A stretch of 8,957 nt of DNA from a bacterium (GTDB taxonomy: Bacteria > Patescibacteriota > Gracilibacteria > UM-FILTER-43-11). The position numbers were made by a program, and so were the translations under genes. The notes below the pieces were generated by a model that was given only the letters and a program-made list of their open reading frames with translations, was not told the origin of the DNA and did no database searches. Below, piece by piece: positions 1 through 8,400 of this stretch (positions are counted from its first letter, which is position 1; each line of letters begins with the position of its first letter). The stretch spans positions 1 through 8,957 of the forward strand of contig JAUHXI010000046.1 in the NCBI GenBank assembly GCA_030426875.1, read 5' to 3'.

Positions 1-406
1 GTTTAAAAAAGAGGGTGGCAACCTTCACTGTTTTGACCCCTAAGGTTTTTAACTCATTTTCTAAATAGTGGACCGTGTGTCCGGTGTCGACAATGTCTTC
101 CACAATAACAACATCTCTATTTTTGACTTCCAATTTTTGATCCATGCTACAGTTTATGAGCCCTGAACGAGTTGTCCCTGTATAGGATTTGACCCTGATG
201 AATTCTAGATCCACATCAGTTTTCATGGCTTGTAATAGGTGGCTGGCGAACATAAACGCTCCCTTTAAGACGACTAAAAATAGAGGTCGCCCTCCTTCGA
301 AATCCCGATCCATGACTTCGGCCAGTTCGCCGATTCTTTCTACAATTTCCTGATGAGAAATCAGGGGCTCGAAAGCGTGGTTGCCTAAGTTGATTTGCTT
401 TTCCAT
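1..406 (-). CDS. hpt: Hypoxanthine(-guanine) phosphoribosyltransferase, 3' end cut off by window edge
   Basis: Purine salvage enzyme of the cytoplasm: it transfers phosphoribosyl from PRPP to hypoxanthine or guanine to give IMP or GMP. I translated 135 codons from the ATG at 406-404; the frame runs open off the left edge. Visible family marks are the pyrophosphate-binding loop with LKGA at residues 48-51, the flexible-loop signature SYTGTTRSG at 74-82, and the PRPP-binding motif VVIVEDIVDTGHT at 99-111 with its acidic pair E103-D104. Family members are usually about 175-185 residues, so roughly 40-50 C-terminal residues, including the base-recognition region, lie outside the window. The start is preceded by GAG only 4 bases from ATG, which is too close for a good Shine-Dalgarno. 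It lies 98 bases downstream of rsmI on the same strand, probably co-transcribed. Family assignment is secure; substrate preference between hypoxanthine and guanine is not determined. Confidence 0.94.
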   Translation of the reverse strand, partial: MEKQINLGNHAFEPLISHQEIVERIGELAEVMDRDFEGGRPLFLVVLKGAFMFASHLLQAMKTDVDLEFIRVKSYTGTTRSGLINCSMDQKLEVKNRDVVIVEDIVDTGHTVHYLENELKTLGVKTVKVATLFFK

Positions 407-432
407 TTTTCTCGATTAAAATTCAGTAAAAT

Positions 433-460
433 AAGCACTAACCACTCATCGCTAACCCCT
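433..460 (-). repeat. Degenerate 7-bp tandem repeat (4 units) in the rsmI-hpt gap
   Basis: Read on the minus strand, this stretch divides into four in-phase heptamers based on AGTGGNN. One unit is an exact AGTGGTT, one is AGTGCTT, and two are more degenerate (AGCGATG, AGGGGTT). The same heptamer recurs at 1595-1622 and 2359-2372, always between genes. Here it lies in the hpt leader and in the sense orientation of the hpt transcript. No clear promoter for hpt alone was found in the 98-base gap. Confidence 0.5.
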
Positions 461-504
461 TTTAAGGCAGGTGAGAATTCAAAAGCATGAATGAGGTCGC
501 ATTA

Positions 505-1191
505 TTATTTGGAATAAGCACTCACCATCACCACGTATTCGCCTTTGATATTTTCGGGGAGCATTTGCAAAACGTCCTCCATATCACCACGGTAAAAGGT
601 TTCGTAGATTTTGGTCAGCTCTTTGCCCACGCTAATGTTTCGTTTTGAACCCACATGTTCTTTGAGTTGGGTGAGGGTTTTGACTAGGCGGCGAGGGGAT
701 TCGTAAAACACAACGGTTTGTTCACTTTCGGCAATTTTCTTAAAAATGGTCTGTCGGCCTTTTTTTACAGGTAAAAATCCCAGATAAAGAAATTTATCCG
801 TCGGTAGGCCGCTTGCCGAAAGCGCTGTGGTCACTGCTGAAGCTCCGGGGAGGGGGATAACGGTCACACCATTTTCTAACGCGGCTTGAATCAAGGTGTA
901 GCCCGGGTCCGAAATGCCTGGAGTGCCTGCATCAGAGACCAGCGCGACATCTTTCCCTTCATTCAAATAGGTCATGATTTTATCCACCTTGGCTTGTCCA
1001 CTGTGACTGTGGAAGGATAATTTGGCTGTTTGAATGTTGTAGTGTTTGAGTAGGATTCCGGTGTGTCGAGTGTCTTCACAGGCGATTAGATCGACTTGCT
1101 CCAGGGTTTCTTTGGCCCGGAAGGTCAAATCTTCTAAGTTTCCGATGGGGGTGGGGGTGATGATCAATTTTCCTTTATTTACTTCTTTCAT
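505..1191 (-). CDS. rsmI: 16S rRNA (cytidine-1402 2'-O)-methyltransferase RsmI, short form
   Basis: SAM-dependent methyltransferase of the tetrapyrrole-methylase (SpoU-unrelated) fold. RsmI adds the 2'-O-methyl group to C1402 in the decoding centre of 16S rRNA. Diagnostic motifs run in the expected order: TPIGNL at residues 14-19, ACEDTR at 37-42, SDAGTPGISDPG at 86-97, PLPGASA at 113-119, FYESPRR at 162-168 and GKELTK at 189-194. At 228 residues it lacks the roughly 50-residue C-terminal extension of the 286-residue E. coli enzyme; it ends soon after the last strand (EYVVMVS), as short homologues do, so I do not call it truncated. The ATG start fits the usual N-terminus; the leader is A-rich (aaaaaagtacaa) with no good Shine-Dalgarno. 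It sits between the HIT gene (73 bases upstream) and hpt (98 bases downstream) on the same strand. Confidence 0.95.
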   Translation of the reverse strand: MKEVNKGKLIITPTPIGNLEDLTFRAKETLEQVDLIACEDTRHTGILLKHYNIQTAKLSFHSHSGQAKVDKIMTYLNEGKDVALVSDAGTPGISDPGYTLIQAALENGVTVIPLPGASAVTTALSASGLPTDKFLYLGFLPVKKGRQTIFKKIAESEQTVVFYESPRRLVKTLTQLKEHVGSKRNISVGKELTKIYETFYRGDMEDVLQMLPENIKGEYVVMVSAYSK

Positions 1192-1233
1192 TTGTACTTT
1201 TTTAGATTTAAATTTCCAATACGCATCACTACC

Positions 1234-1261
1234 GTAAAGACGCGATGAATCCCGCCCTTAC
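1234..1261 (-). repeat. REP-like imperfect palindrome in the HIT-rsmI gap
   Basis: Plus-strand arms GTAAAGACGCGAT (1234-1246) and ATCCCGCCCTTAC (1249-1261) are separated by 2 bases. Ten of 13 positions are Watson-Crick pairs. On the minus strand, the sense strand of HIT and rsmI, two of the three mismatches become G-U wobble pairs. The fold is therefore better in the mRNA of these genes than in the opposite RNA. It begins 3 bases after the HIT stop codon. No T-run follows it, so it is not a standard intrinsic terminator. A 3'-end stabiliser or a mobile palindromic repeat relic is more likely (inference). Confidence 0.55.
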
Positions 1262-1264
1262 GAT

Positions 1265-1588
1265 TCACCCCTTTGAAAGCAAATGCATGTGGATGTGAAA
1301 CACCACTTGTCCGGCTGATTTGCCCACATTGAACTGCAGCTTGTAACCACTTAGGTTTATTTCTCTAGCTAAATTTTTGGCCACAAGTGTCATTTTTCCC
1401 ACCAATGCATCATCTCCTTCATTCTCATTCAAATCATTGATGGTCGAAATGTGTTTTTTTGGAACGATTAAAAGGTGGTGAGTGGCTTGCGGGTTGATGT
1501 CTTTGAAGGCAATGATTGTATCATTTTCAAATACGTTTTCACTGGGTAGCTCTCCGTCAATGATCTTGCAAAAAATACAATCTTCCAT
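1265..1588 (-). CDS. HIT-family protein (HinT-like purine nucleoside phosphoramidase)
   Basis: Histidine-triad hydrolase of 107 residues, the normal size for the bacterial HinT branch. Enzymes of this branch cleave P-N bonds in nucleoside phosphoramidates such as AMP-lysine and aminoacyl-adenylates, using a covalent nucleotidyl-histidine. The catalytic triad motif H98-I-H100-M-H102-L-L is intact, with H100 expected to be the nucleophile. The N-terminal CIFCKI (C4, C7) plus histidines in the HHLLIVPKKH stretch (37-46) match the zinc-binding variants of the family. The conserved GKSAGQ precedes the triad at 89-94. The ATG at 1588-1586 has no Shine-Dalgarno: 6 bases upstream begins a tandem heptamer array that fills the usual ribosome-binding zone. 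It is the first gene of the possible hinT-rsmI-hpt operon, with a candidate promoter at 1688-1717. Exact substrate is not known. Confidence 0.93.
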   Translation of the reverse strand: MEDCIFCKIIDGELPSENVFENDTIIAFKDINPQATHHLLIVPKKHISTINDLNENEGDDALVGKMTLVAKNLAREINLSGYKLQFNVGKSAGQVVFHIHMHLLSKG

Positions 1589-1594
1589 ATTTTG

Positions 1595-1622
1595 AGTGGT
1601 TAGTGGGTAGTGGTCAGTGGCT
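1595..1622. repeat. 7-bp tandem repeat AGTGGNN, four perfect-phase units
   Basis: Four consecutive heptamers each begin with AGTGG on the plus strand and end in TT, GT, TC and CT. The next three bases (AGC) start a decayed fifth unit. The array starts 6 bases upstream of the HIT start codon, so the HIT transcript would carry the complementary CCACT repeats in its leader. Related units occur at 433-460 and 2359-2372. Confidence 0.75.
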
Positions 1623-1684
1623 AGCTTTCTCTCTTTTAGTTAATTTTTCAAGCCACCTTCGTATCCAAAATGTAGCAATAGACC

Positions 1685-1713
1685 TTTATTTTAGCAAGGA
1701 TTAATGCTATAAT
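1685..1713 (+). promoter_or_regulatory. Extended -10 promoter for the 189-codon gene
   Basis: The extended -10 element TGCTATAAT lies at 1705-1713, with the consensus hexamer TATAAT at 1708-1713. A poor -35 (TTTATT, 1685-1690) sits 17 bases upstream, which is tolerable with a TGn extension. Transcription would start near 1719-1721, about 60 bases before the ATG at 1781 and right at the foot of the 1721-1757 hairpin. The stretch TGCTATAATATAAA (1705-1718) recurs exactly in the promoter at 8855-8868. Confidence 0.7.
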
Positions 1714-1717
1714 ATAA
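1688..1717 (-). promoter_or_regulatory. Candidate divergent extended -10 promoter for the HIT gene
   Basis: On the minus strand TGCTAAAAT (1696-1688) gives a -10 of TAAAAT, five of six to consensus, with the TGn extension. The -35 is weak (TTATAT at 1717-1712, 18-base spacer). The predicted start near 1681 would leave a leader of about 92 bases containing the heptamer array. It overlaps the plus-strand promoter at 1685-1713, so the two would compete for polymerase. It is less certain than the plus-strand promoter. Confidence 0.4.
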
Positions 1718-1720
1718 ACA

Positions 1721-1757
1721 ATTATAAATTTTAAATTTTGAATTTAAAATTTATAAT
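1721..1757. repeat. Perfect 17-bp A+T inverted repeat (5'-end hairpin)
   Basis: The left arm ATTATAAATTTTAAATT (1721-1737) is the exact reverse complement of the right arm AATTTAAAATTTATAAT (1741-1757), with a 3-base TTG loop. The only G/C base in the 37 bases is in the loop. It begins at or next to the predicted transcription start of the 189-codon gene and ends 23 bases before the ATG. The mRNA would therefore open with a long stem. An intrinsic terminator is unlikely because there are no G-C pairs and no T-run downstream. Confidence 0.85.
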
Positions 1758-1780
1758 AATTTTGAATTAAGTAATAGCAA

Positions 1781-2350
1781 ATGAGCCCTTCAGATCACGA
1801 AAATGAATCGGCCAACCAGCGACCTTCCGTCCTTAGTGATGTGGTGGGAGTTGCTGAAAAAAAGGACAGCGAGCGTTCTTCAGAGAGTGCATCAGTGGTT
1901 CAACAGCAAGCTGATGCCATTCAAGGTAGTGTTGCGGATGTTCTTGGTGGGATGGAGGGGAAAGTGGACAAAGGCCCTTCTGAAAGAAATCGAGAAGATA
2001 AAAGGGGGCAGGGGAGTGGTGGCACTGTGGTTCAATCTGATGATGATGCTCAGCAAGCAGCCCAAATCAAGTCGGGTTTGACCCGGGCTTTGCCGACTCA
2101 GAACATTATGATTCGTAAGGTTCGCTCTGCGATCACACGACAAATCAAAGCGGAAAAGAAAAAGGTCAAAAAACTTGAAAAGATGATTTCTAAGGGGAAG
2201 GCAGATGAATATAATTCTAGTGTTGCTAGAGTTAGGCGTCTTCAAGAGGTCCTAAGGTCATTGGCCCATGCGGCTTTTGATAAGGTTAAAGAGATGTACT
2301 TTCGCTACTTTGGCTCTGATGGTCAAAAGAAAACGGTTTCGGAAAGCTAA
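1781..2350 (+). CDS. Orphan protein: disordered N-terminus, basic helical C-terminus
   Basis: I do not recognise this 189-residue family. Residues 1-100 are polar and low-complexity (Ser, Gln, Glu, Asp, Gly; stretches such as SERSSES, VQQQAD and SDDDAQQ) and are probably disordered. Residues 107-176 look folded and helical. They start with IMIRKVRSAITRQIKAEKKK, run through a strongly basic amphipathic or coiled-coil stretch, then SVARVRRLQEVLRSLAHAAFDK, and end with aromatic-rich EMYFRYFG. There is no signal peptide, membrane segment or cysteine. The basic helical part could bind nucleic acid or a partner protein (inference only). The ATG start is chosen from the promoter at 1685-1713; the leader has only a weak TAAG 9 bases upstream. 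The gene is alone on the plus strand and converges on the giant gene. Coding reality is supported by the good promoter, an intact frame and the sharp change in composition between the two halves. Confidence 0.8.
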   Translation: MSPSDHENESANQRPSVLSDVVGVAEKKDSERSSESASVVQQQADAIQGSVADVLGGMEGKVDKGPSERNREDKRGQGSGGTVVQSDDDAQQAAQIKSGLTRALPTQNIMIRKVRSAITRQIKAEKKKVKKLEKMISKGKADEYNSSVARVRRLQEVLRSLAHAAFDKVKEMYFRYFGSDGQKKTVSES

Positions 2351-2358
2351 CGTTTAAG

Positions 2359-2372
2359 AGTGGTCAGTGGTG
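2359..2372 (+). repeat. 7-bp tandem repeat AGTGGNN, two units
   Basis: Two in-phase heptamers, AGTGGTC and AGTGGTG, lie 8 bases after the stop codon of the 189-codon gene. This is the third intergenic site in the window carrying the unit found at 433-460 and 1595-1622. The units are followed by GGCTTTTT, without a matching upstream arm that would make a terminator. Confidence 0.55.
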
Positions 2373-2385
2373 GGCTTTTTGAGTG

Positions 2386-2406
2386 ATTTTTAGCGGAGCT
2401 AAAAAT
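2386..2406. terminator. Perfect 9-bp stem-loop between convergent genes, possible bidirectional terminator
   Basis: ATTTTTAGC (2386-2394) and GCTAAAAAT (2398-2406) pair perfectly around a GGA loop. It lies between the stop of the plus-strand gene (2350) and the stop of the giant minus-strand gene (2428), where a shared terminator would be expected. Only two pairs are G-C and the T-runs are within the stem rather than after it, so it would be weak as a classical intrinsic terminator. Position and symmetry are the main support. Confidence 0.5.
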
Positions 2407-2427
2407 AAATTTACTGCTTTCTTTTCA

Positions 2428-5400
2428 TCAAACAGCTCGCTGACTCATGGCTTCCTTTGCAGCTTTTTTGGCTTTACCTATCATGCTGTTTTCCATTTGG
2501 TGCCAATTGTTGAGCATCTCATGAACGTCTTTGGTGGTGACTCCAATTTCATTATAAAATTTACCCAAGCCTTTTTCGCTGATCACCGTCCGGTTGATGG
2601 GGTTCCAATTCACATTGAGTTCAATGTTGTTGCCATTCATTTCAAAAGGATTCGTGCCGTCTCCAGTCAAGCCTTCTCGCTTCATCCAGTCTTCGGTAAA
2701 ATTTTTCAGATTACCCAGCGCTACGGCCTGCAGTAGTGTTAAGTCGCCATAATACTCTCCCACGCTCCAGCGCTCACCACTTCGATGAAGTTCAACTGAA
2801 TTCCCCGTGTCTGAGCGTGAGATTTCGATGGTTTTTTCATCTTTGACTTCAAAATTGACTTGACTTAAGGCATTGCCTGTTTTTTCTTTGGCGGCCTTGA
2901 TGGTGTCAGTAAATTGCTGCTTGAGGACTTCAGTAGCGTTTTCATCTTTGGCTTCATAGTTTATGGCGAAGGGACTCAGGGTGTCATACCCCCTTTCATT
3001 TCCTTCGTCCAAGCCATCTTCCAGCATTTTAGCCATTTTTTCAACCTGACTCTCGTACTGATCGTAAGCCGAAACACCCATTTGATCCAGGCGGTGTTCC
3101 AAGACATCATCTTTGTTGTGGCGCATGCCTGTTGCAAGTTTGTTGATCATGATGGCATCAAGGTTTTCGCCCAAATGATCGTCTTTCTCTGCTCCTGCCT
3201 CTTGCAAATGCCACCCTTTTTTTTGGGTCAAATCTCCATCTGTCCAATAAACTCCTCTAAATGAGGCAAGTTCGGGGCTGAAGAAGGTTTTTAATTTTGC
3301 TTCATTCGGCTCTCCAGCATACCCAAAGTATTCGGCCAACCGATGTAGAGCATGAACAGCTGGGGTTTGTCTGTAGTTGGATTTTTCATAGTCCAAATAC
3401 ATTTTATTGTCAGGGCTCATGAAGCCCGCTAAATGTTGGGTGATTTGCTCCAGTGACATCTTAGGCTCAAAATTCTCTGCTTGACGTACGGCTGTTTCAA
3501 AATCGATGCCTCGCTTTAAGGTGAGATGATTTTGAATATAGGTCATTTGGAAGACTAGATAATCACCCAATTTAATGGATCCCTCTTGAAGTGTGCCCAG
3601 GTCTTCCTTGTTTTTTGGCTCTCTTATTGCCTGGCTGATTTGAACATACAACTTGAGTAGATAAGCTGTGTCCATGCGTTCCATATTTTTAGTCACTTGA
3701 GGGTCGACCTCCAGGCTTTTTTCAATTTCTTTTTTATAGGCGTCTACAATCGTATTGGGGGTAAAAACGCTTTCAAATACGGTTTCGCCTTCCACTCGTT
3801 TGTGCTTACTTTCAAAGCGCCATCCTTTTCCATTTGGAATGTCATAATCAGATGCAGTTAGATCAACGCCATTGATCAAAAAAGGTTGACCTGCTTTTTT
3901 ACTTTTATCTCTCTCGCTCATGATAGTGTCAAACAGTTGAGCGTCTAAGATTTCACTCCTGGCTTCGGCATAGTTATAGGTTTTAAAGGCGCTCAAATCC
4001 TCTGGAAAATAGAATTCGTGATATTCACTGTAGGCGGCTTTGATTTTGTCTTTAATTTTTTTAGACCTTTCTTCTTTTGGAAGTTCATTATCGTAAATCA
4101 AATGAAGAATGCTGGGGTCTTTTTGGATGGCCACCAAGCTTCTAAAAATCTGATGAGCGGTTTCTTTTTTAGCTTCTAGTCTTTTTTTCAAAACAACATC
4201 GCTTAAACGAGCCATTTTGTTTCCCGTTGGATTTACGGTCATCCAACTGGCTACTTCCGCAGCTGAAACCATCCATGCATCGCCCAGCGAGAATGAATTG
4301 GTGCTGGTTGCAAAGTTGTGGAGTGTAACACTAGGGTCTGTCTGAGCCCATTCAAAGTCTTTTTTGGCATCATCGGCGGCAGTTTCGAGCATGGTCCCAC
4401 CCAGAATGGTGATGGGGACTAAGGGGATGGCAGCACGTCCCGCAACCCGACTGGCTGTTTTGGCAATGGCATATTTAGAGGCTAGTGCCCCTCCGGCTAA
4501 GGCGGTGGTGTCTAGGGCTGCATTGGCACTTAGCAAGCCAGTTTGACTCCATTTGTAGGCGGCTCGTTCTGAGTTGTCGTGAATGCCCCAGGCTTCTCGT
4601 CCTGCATTCACGGCCTCGTAGGTGCTCCATCCGGCAAAGCCAAGACCAAGACCTTTTAGGGCATATTTAAGGCCTTTAGAATGTTTGAGGGCTTCATTCA
4701 GGGCTTTGAATCGTGAGGGTTTGAATTCTCTTCCGGCATCAGTTGCTGTCTCAAGGGCTTGATTGGCTTTGAGTGTTGCCGATTCTAGTTCTGATCTAAG
4801 GTTTGCAGCCATTCTTCTTCCACTAGTTGTATATCTATTCAAATTTGATAACCGCTCTTCAATTTCTGCTACCCTGCTTGCATATTTTTCTAAGTCACCC
4901 ACTGAGTGTCGTAAGGTTGCTCGAGCCTTCTCGGCTTCAGTCAGTCTTTGATTTGCCTTTAGGGCTTTCTCTAATAATTCATCCATGCCTTCCTTGTTCA
5001 GACCTGGTTTTTTTGAGGCTTCATGCAGTGCCATTATTTCTGCTTGCATGGCAATGATTTGGCGGTCGACAGCTGCCAGATTGCTTTGGGCAGATTTGAG
5101 GGCAGCTGCTGGTGCTGCAAGTGCGGGCTTGATGGATGCTTCAGTTGGCTTTGCTGTATTCGAATCGCTTTGGGGTGAGCTTTTAACTCTTTCTGCTGTG
5201 GGTTTTTTTGAGGTTCCATTGATCTGTTTTTTCATTCGACTTAAGCCATTGCTTGCAACACCTTTAATTGCTGAAACAGTTGATCTTGCTGCTCGCTTAA
5301 GTGTCCCAGTTGCCCTAAGTTTATCCCTATACTTAATACCCTCTTCGAGTGAATTTATTATTCTACCAACTTTTTTTGGATCATTCATTCGCTTTGCAAA

Positions 5401-8400
5401 AGCTCTGGCTTCAAAAGGTTCGAGTCCCAAATCTTTATTTAAAATCTCTTGAATTGTTTCAAGGCCATTCTTAGTTCCACTTGCATTCTTTATTGATCTA
5501 AAGTGTTGTGAATTTGCTCTTGCCCTATCCAGCAATCTATTGAAGCGTGAGGATGCCTCTTTGCTGGCTGCCAATTCTGTCTTAAAAATAAGGTCAGGAT
5601 CGCTGGGTAATGCATGCACATCGTCAATATCATAAAGTCGAGTGAGGGTGGCATTGGATTTAGCCGCACCCTTTCTGGTCATCCAGATATGATATTGTCC
5701 TGTTAAAAGTTTTTGAGTCTCTGCCTTGGTGTCCGTGATCAATCCACCTGCTGTCTTTAGGGTTTCTTTTCCTCCAGCCATTGTCTTTTTATAAAGTCGC
5801 TTCCAACGGCCCTTGCCTTTATATTGAGCGCTGTCTTCTAAGTCTAATTCAAATAAATCCCAACGCTGCATTCGTTCATAATGATGCTCAAAGCGGAGGC
5901 TATGAAGCACAGCATTGCTGGGGCTCTTGCCCAATGTTCTAAATTCCTTCATCCAATTCCAACTTCGTCTTCCAAGATCTCTCGTTCCCTTAGCAGTATC
6001 TACAATTCCCGCACCACCAGAGGTAAGGCCTTGAACCCCTCTTAACATCATTTTTCCTCCTTTGTACGGAGCAGTGACAGGATAGGCCAGGGCTTTGGAG
6101 AATTCAAAAAAACCATTGGCGAGCTTGCTTCCGATTGAAAAAACGGTTTTACCGCTTGGGTGAGATGCTCGTTTTAAAAAGCCTCGAACGAATCCTGCAG
6201 TACAGAAAAAAGAACAACTTCCAATCCAAATCCTCATTCGATCTTGAGTATTGTCCGCTTTTACAGTTTCCCACAATGTGGCTGAAGGTCTCAAAAAGAA
6301 TAGTTCACTTCCTAAATTAATAATAATCGCCCTGCCCCCATTGCGATCTTCGTAAGTATTGACGTCTGCACCTTTTAGCCTAAGAATTTCTAATAACTCT
6401 TCCCCTGTATCAAGCTCAAGAATGTAATCTTCTAAATCAAATGTTCTAATCAATGCGGCAAAACTATCTGCCGTGATTTCGAAACCAGTCCCTTTAATTT
6501 CTTGATACACCTCTCCTCCAAATTGAATAACTCCTCCGGACGTGAGTCTTTCCGCCATTTTTTCGCTGCTTTGGGCTGTCGCATGTTCAATTTGATTGGG
6601 GGATTCTTGCTGCAAAGCACCTAAAAATTTGTACCAAAATTGTGTTGCTCCAGCCTGTATCAATTGACCAATGATTGGTCTAATGCTTTTTAAACCAGGA
6701 ATTTCTATTTGATCCACATCTTTAGTTAATTCTTCCTTTAAATAGCCCAGGTACTTGTTTTGAGCTTGTTCTGTATTAAAAGATTTAATTAGAATTCCCA
6801 AAATAGCGATGTTTGCTGCTTCACCACCACTTTCGCTCAAGGCTCCTTCGAGCATGACTAGCTCACATGCATTAAAGAATTTAAGGGTTTGAAAATTGAC
6901 CCCACTCCTCAGCCAGTCGCTTCCATCAGAGCCAATGATGGCAAATCGTTCATGGGCGGCTTTGAGTAATGGTTCAGTTTTACTTTGAATATCACTATAA
7001 AATTTTTGAAAGGCTTTAATGGCTTCTGGATGCTTATTTAAGTCAGAATGTGTATTTAGAATACGCTGAGTTACTTCTTCAACACTGGTCTTGACGGTGG
7101 ACTTATTAGTCATCACAAAGGTCTGCATTCTACGGTAGGCCGCTTTATCACTGTCACTCAAAGATTCAACGTCAACAGTTACCACCGCATCCAATCGTTC
7201 AGCCATTTTTTGTGCACTTTCGATCATCATTGTTCCTCCATTCTCTCCCAAGCTATTGATGGCACTGCTAAAATCACCAGTGCTCACAGCTTCCATTAGT
7301 CCATTGCTAAATTCACCAATGCGTTCAGTAGTGGGGTTGTCGTAAATATTCTCGAACATATCTTTCACCGTTGGGTCTTCATCTGCCTTGCTTGTTTTAG
7401 CTAGATCTTTGAATGAAATCAATTTTTCAATGAGTCTAAAGAGCTGTTCTTCTGTTATTTTTTCCGGCAGATTTTTAAAGGCAAATGTAGGTATCCTGCC
7501 CACATCTTTGTATTCATCATAAACATGCTGTATTTTGGATAGTTTTACCTGGCTTATGCTATCAATGGCATGATTATAAATGCTGTGAATATCTTTGTTA
7601 CGCTTTTCATTGATAAAACAGAACCTAACAAACATATTCCTAGCTCCTACATAACCCATTCCTTCCGTTTTCTTGTTCATTTCCGGATCAATGACTGTAC
7701 TCTTGCCTTCCTCATCTTCCACAAAAGTTTCACCTGCCTCCTGCTCAATACCCTCCTGTATCTTCTTCAATTCTTCCACCGCCTTTCCACCTTTTTCTGC
7801 CACTTGTTTTTGGGTCTCTTCACTCACTTTTCCCATGGTCTCAATCTCACGTTGAACTCGACCGGCTAAAGCTGCCCCAAAAATCTTATCCCAGTCTCCG
7901 ATCAGCTTGCCAGCCAAGAACAAAGAGCCAATCATCAAAGCTGTTTTAAATGAATCCCGGGTTCCCTCCTCTTTTCCTTGGCTTCCTCGAATCATGCTAA
8001 ACAACGAAGACACTGCCCAAATGCCAGCCGCCGCAAAAAGCATGGTTTTCATGGCTTTCCCTGGATTTTTCTTGATCCCATCAATCGACTTTTCCACCCA
8101 GTTTCGATCCGCTGTCTCAATCGTCTCCTTCCATGATGATTTCAGTTTTGCCGCTAAAGACTTGGGTGCATTTCCCTTCGAAAACTCTCCCAATCGCTCC
8201 ACAGTCACTCGTTCAGCAATGTTCAAATCCATCTCGGGTCCGTGTAGCGAAATGTAAGTAGGCAATGACTGGATGGTCACTGTTTTAATGTCAACAGCCT
8301 GCCCTTTTAATTTTTCTAAAACACTTATCAGAGCGGTTTGTAAGGCAGTCATCCCTTCAAATTGCTTGGCCCAAGGCTGCTGACTCTCTAGATTATTGAT

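Noticed and set aside
430..522. Exact 10-base direct repeat AATAAGCACT at 430-439 and 513-522
   Set aside because: The second copy encodes the end of RsmI, the flanks do not match, and nothing resembling an insertion or attachment site lies between; probably chance.
1892..2245. 117-codon minus-strand open frame opposite the 189-codon gene
   Set aside because: The plus-strand frame has a strong promoter and a sensible domain split. The reverse frame has neither and its composition is that of an antisense shadow.
2383..2736. 117-codon plus-strand open frame over the 3' end of the giant gene
   Set aside because: It starts inside the putative terminator stem-loop region and is antisense to an uninterrupted long gene; no promoter is visible.
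4985..5452. 155-codon plus-strand open frame
   Set aside because: It lies wholly antisense to the giant gene over its Ala/Lys-rich linker region. Its Leu/Ser/Ala-rich product looks like a reverse-strand shadow and it has no visible promoter.
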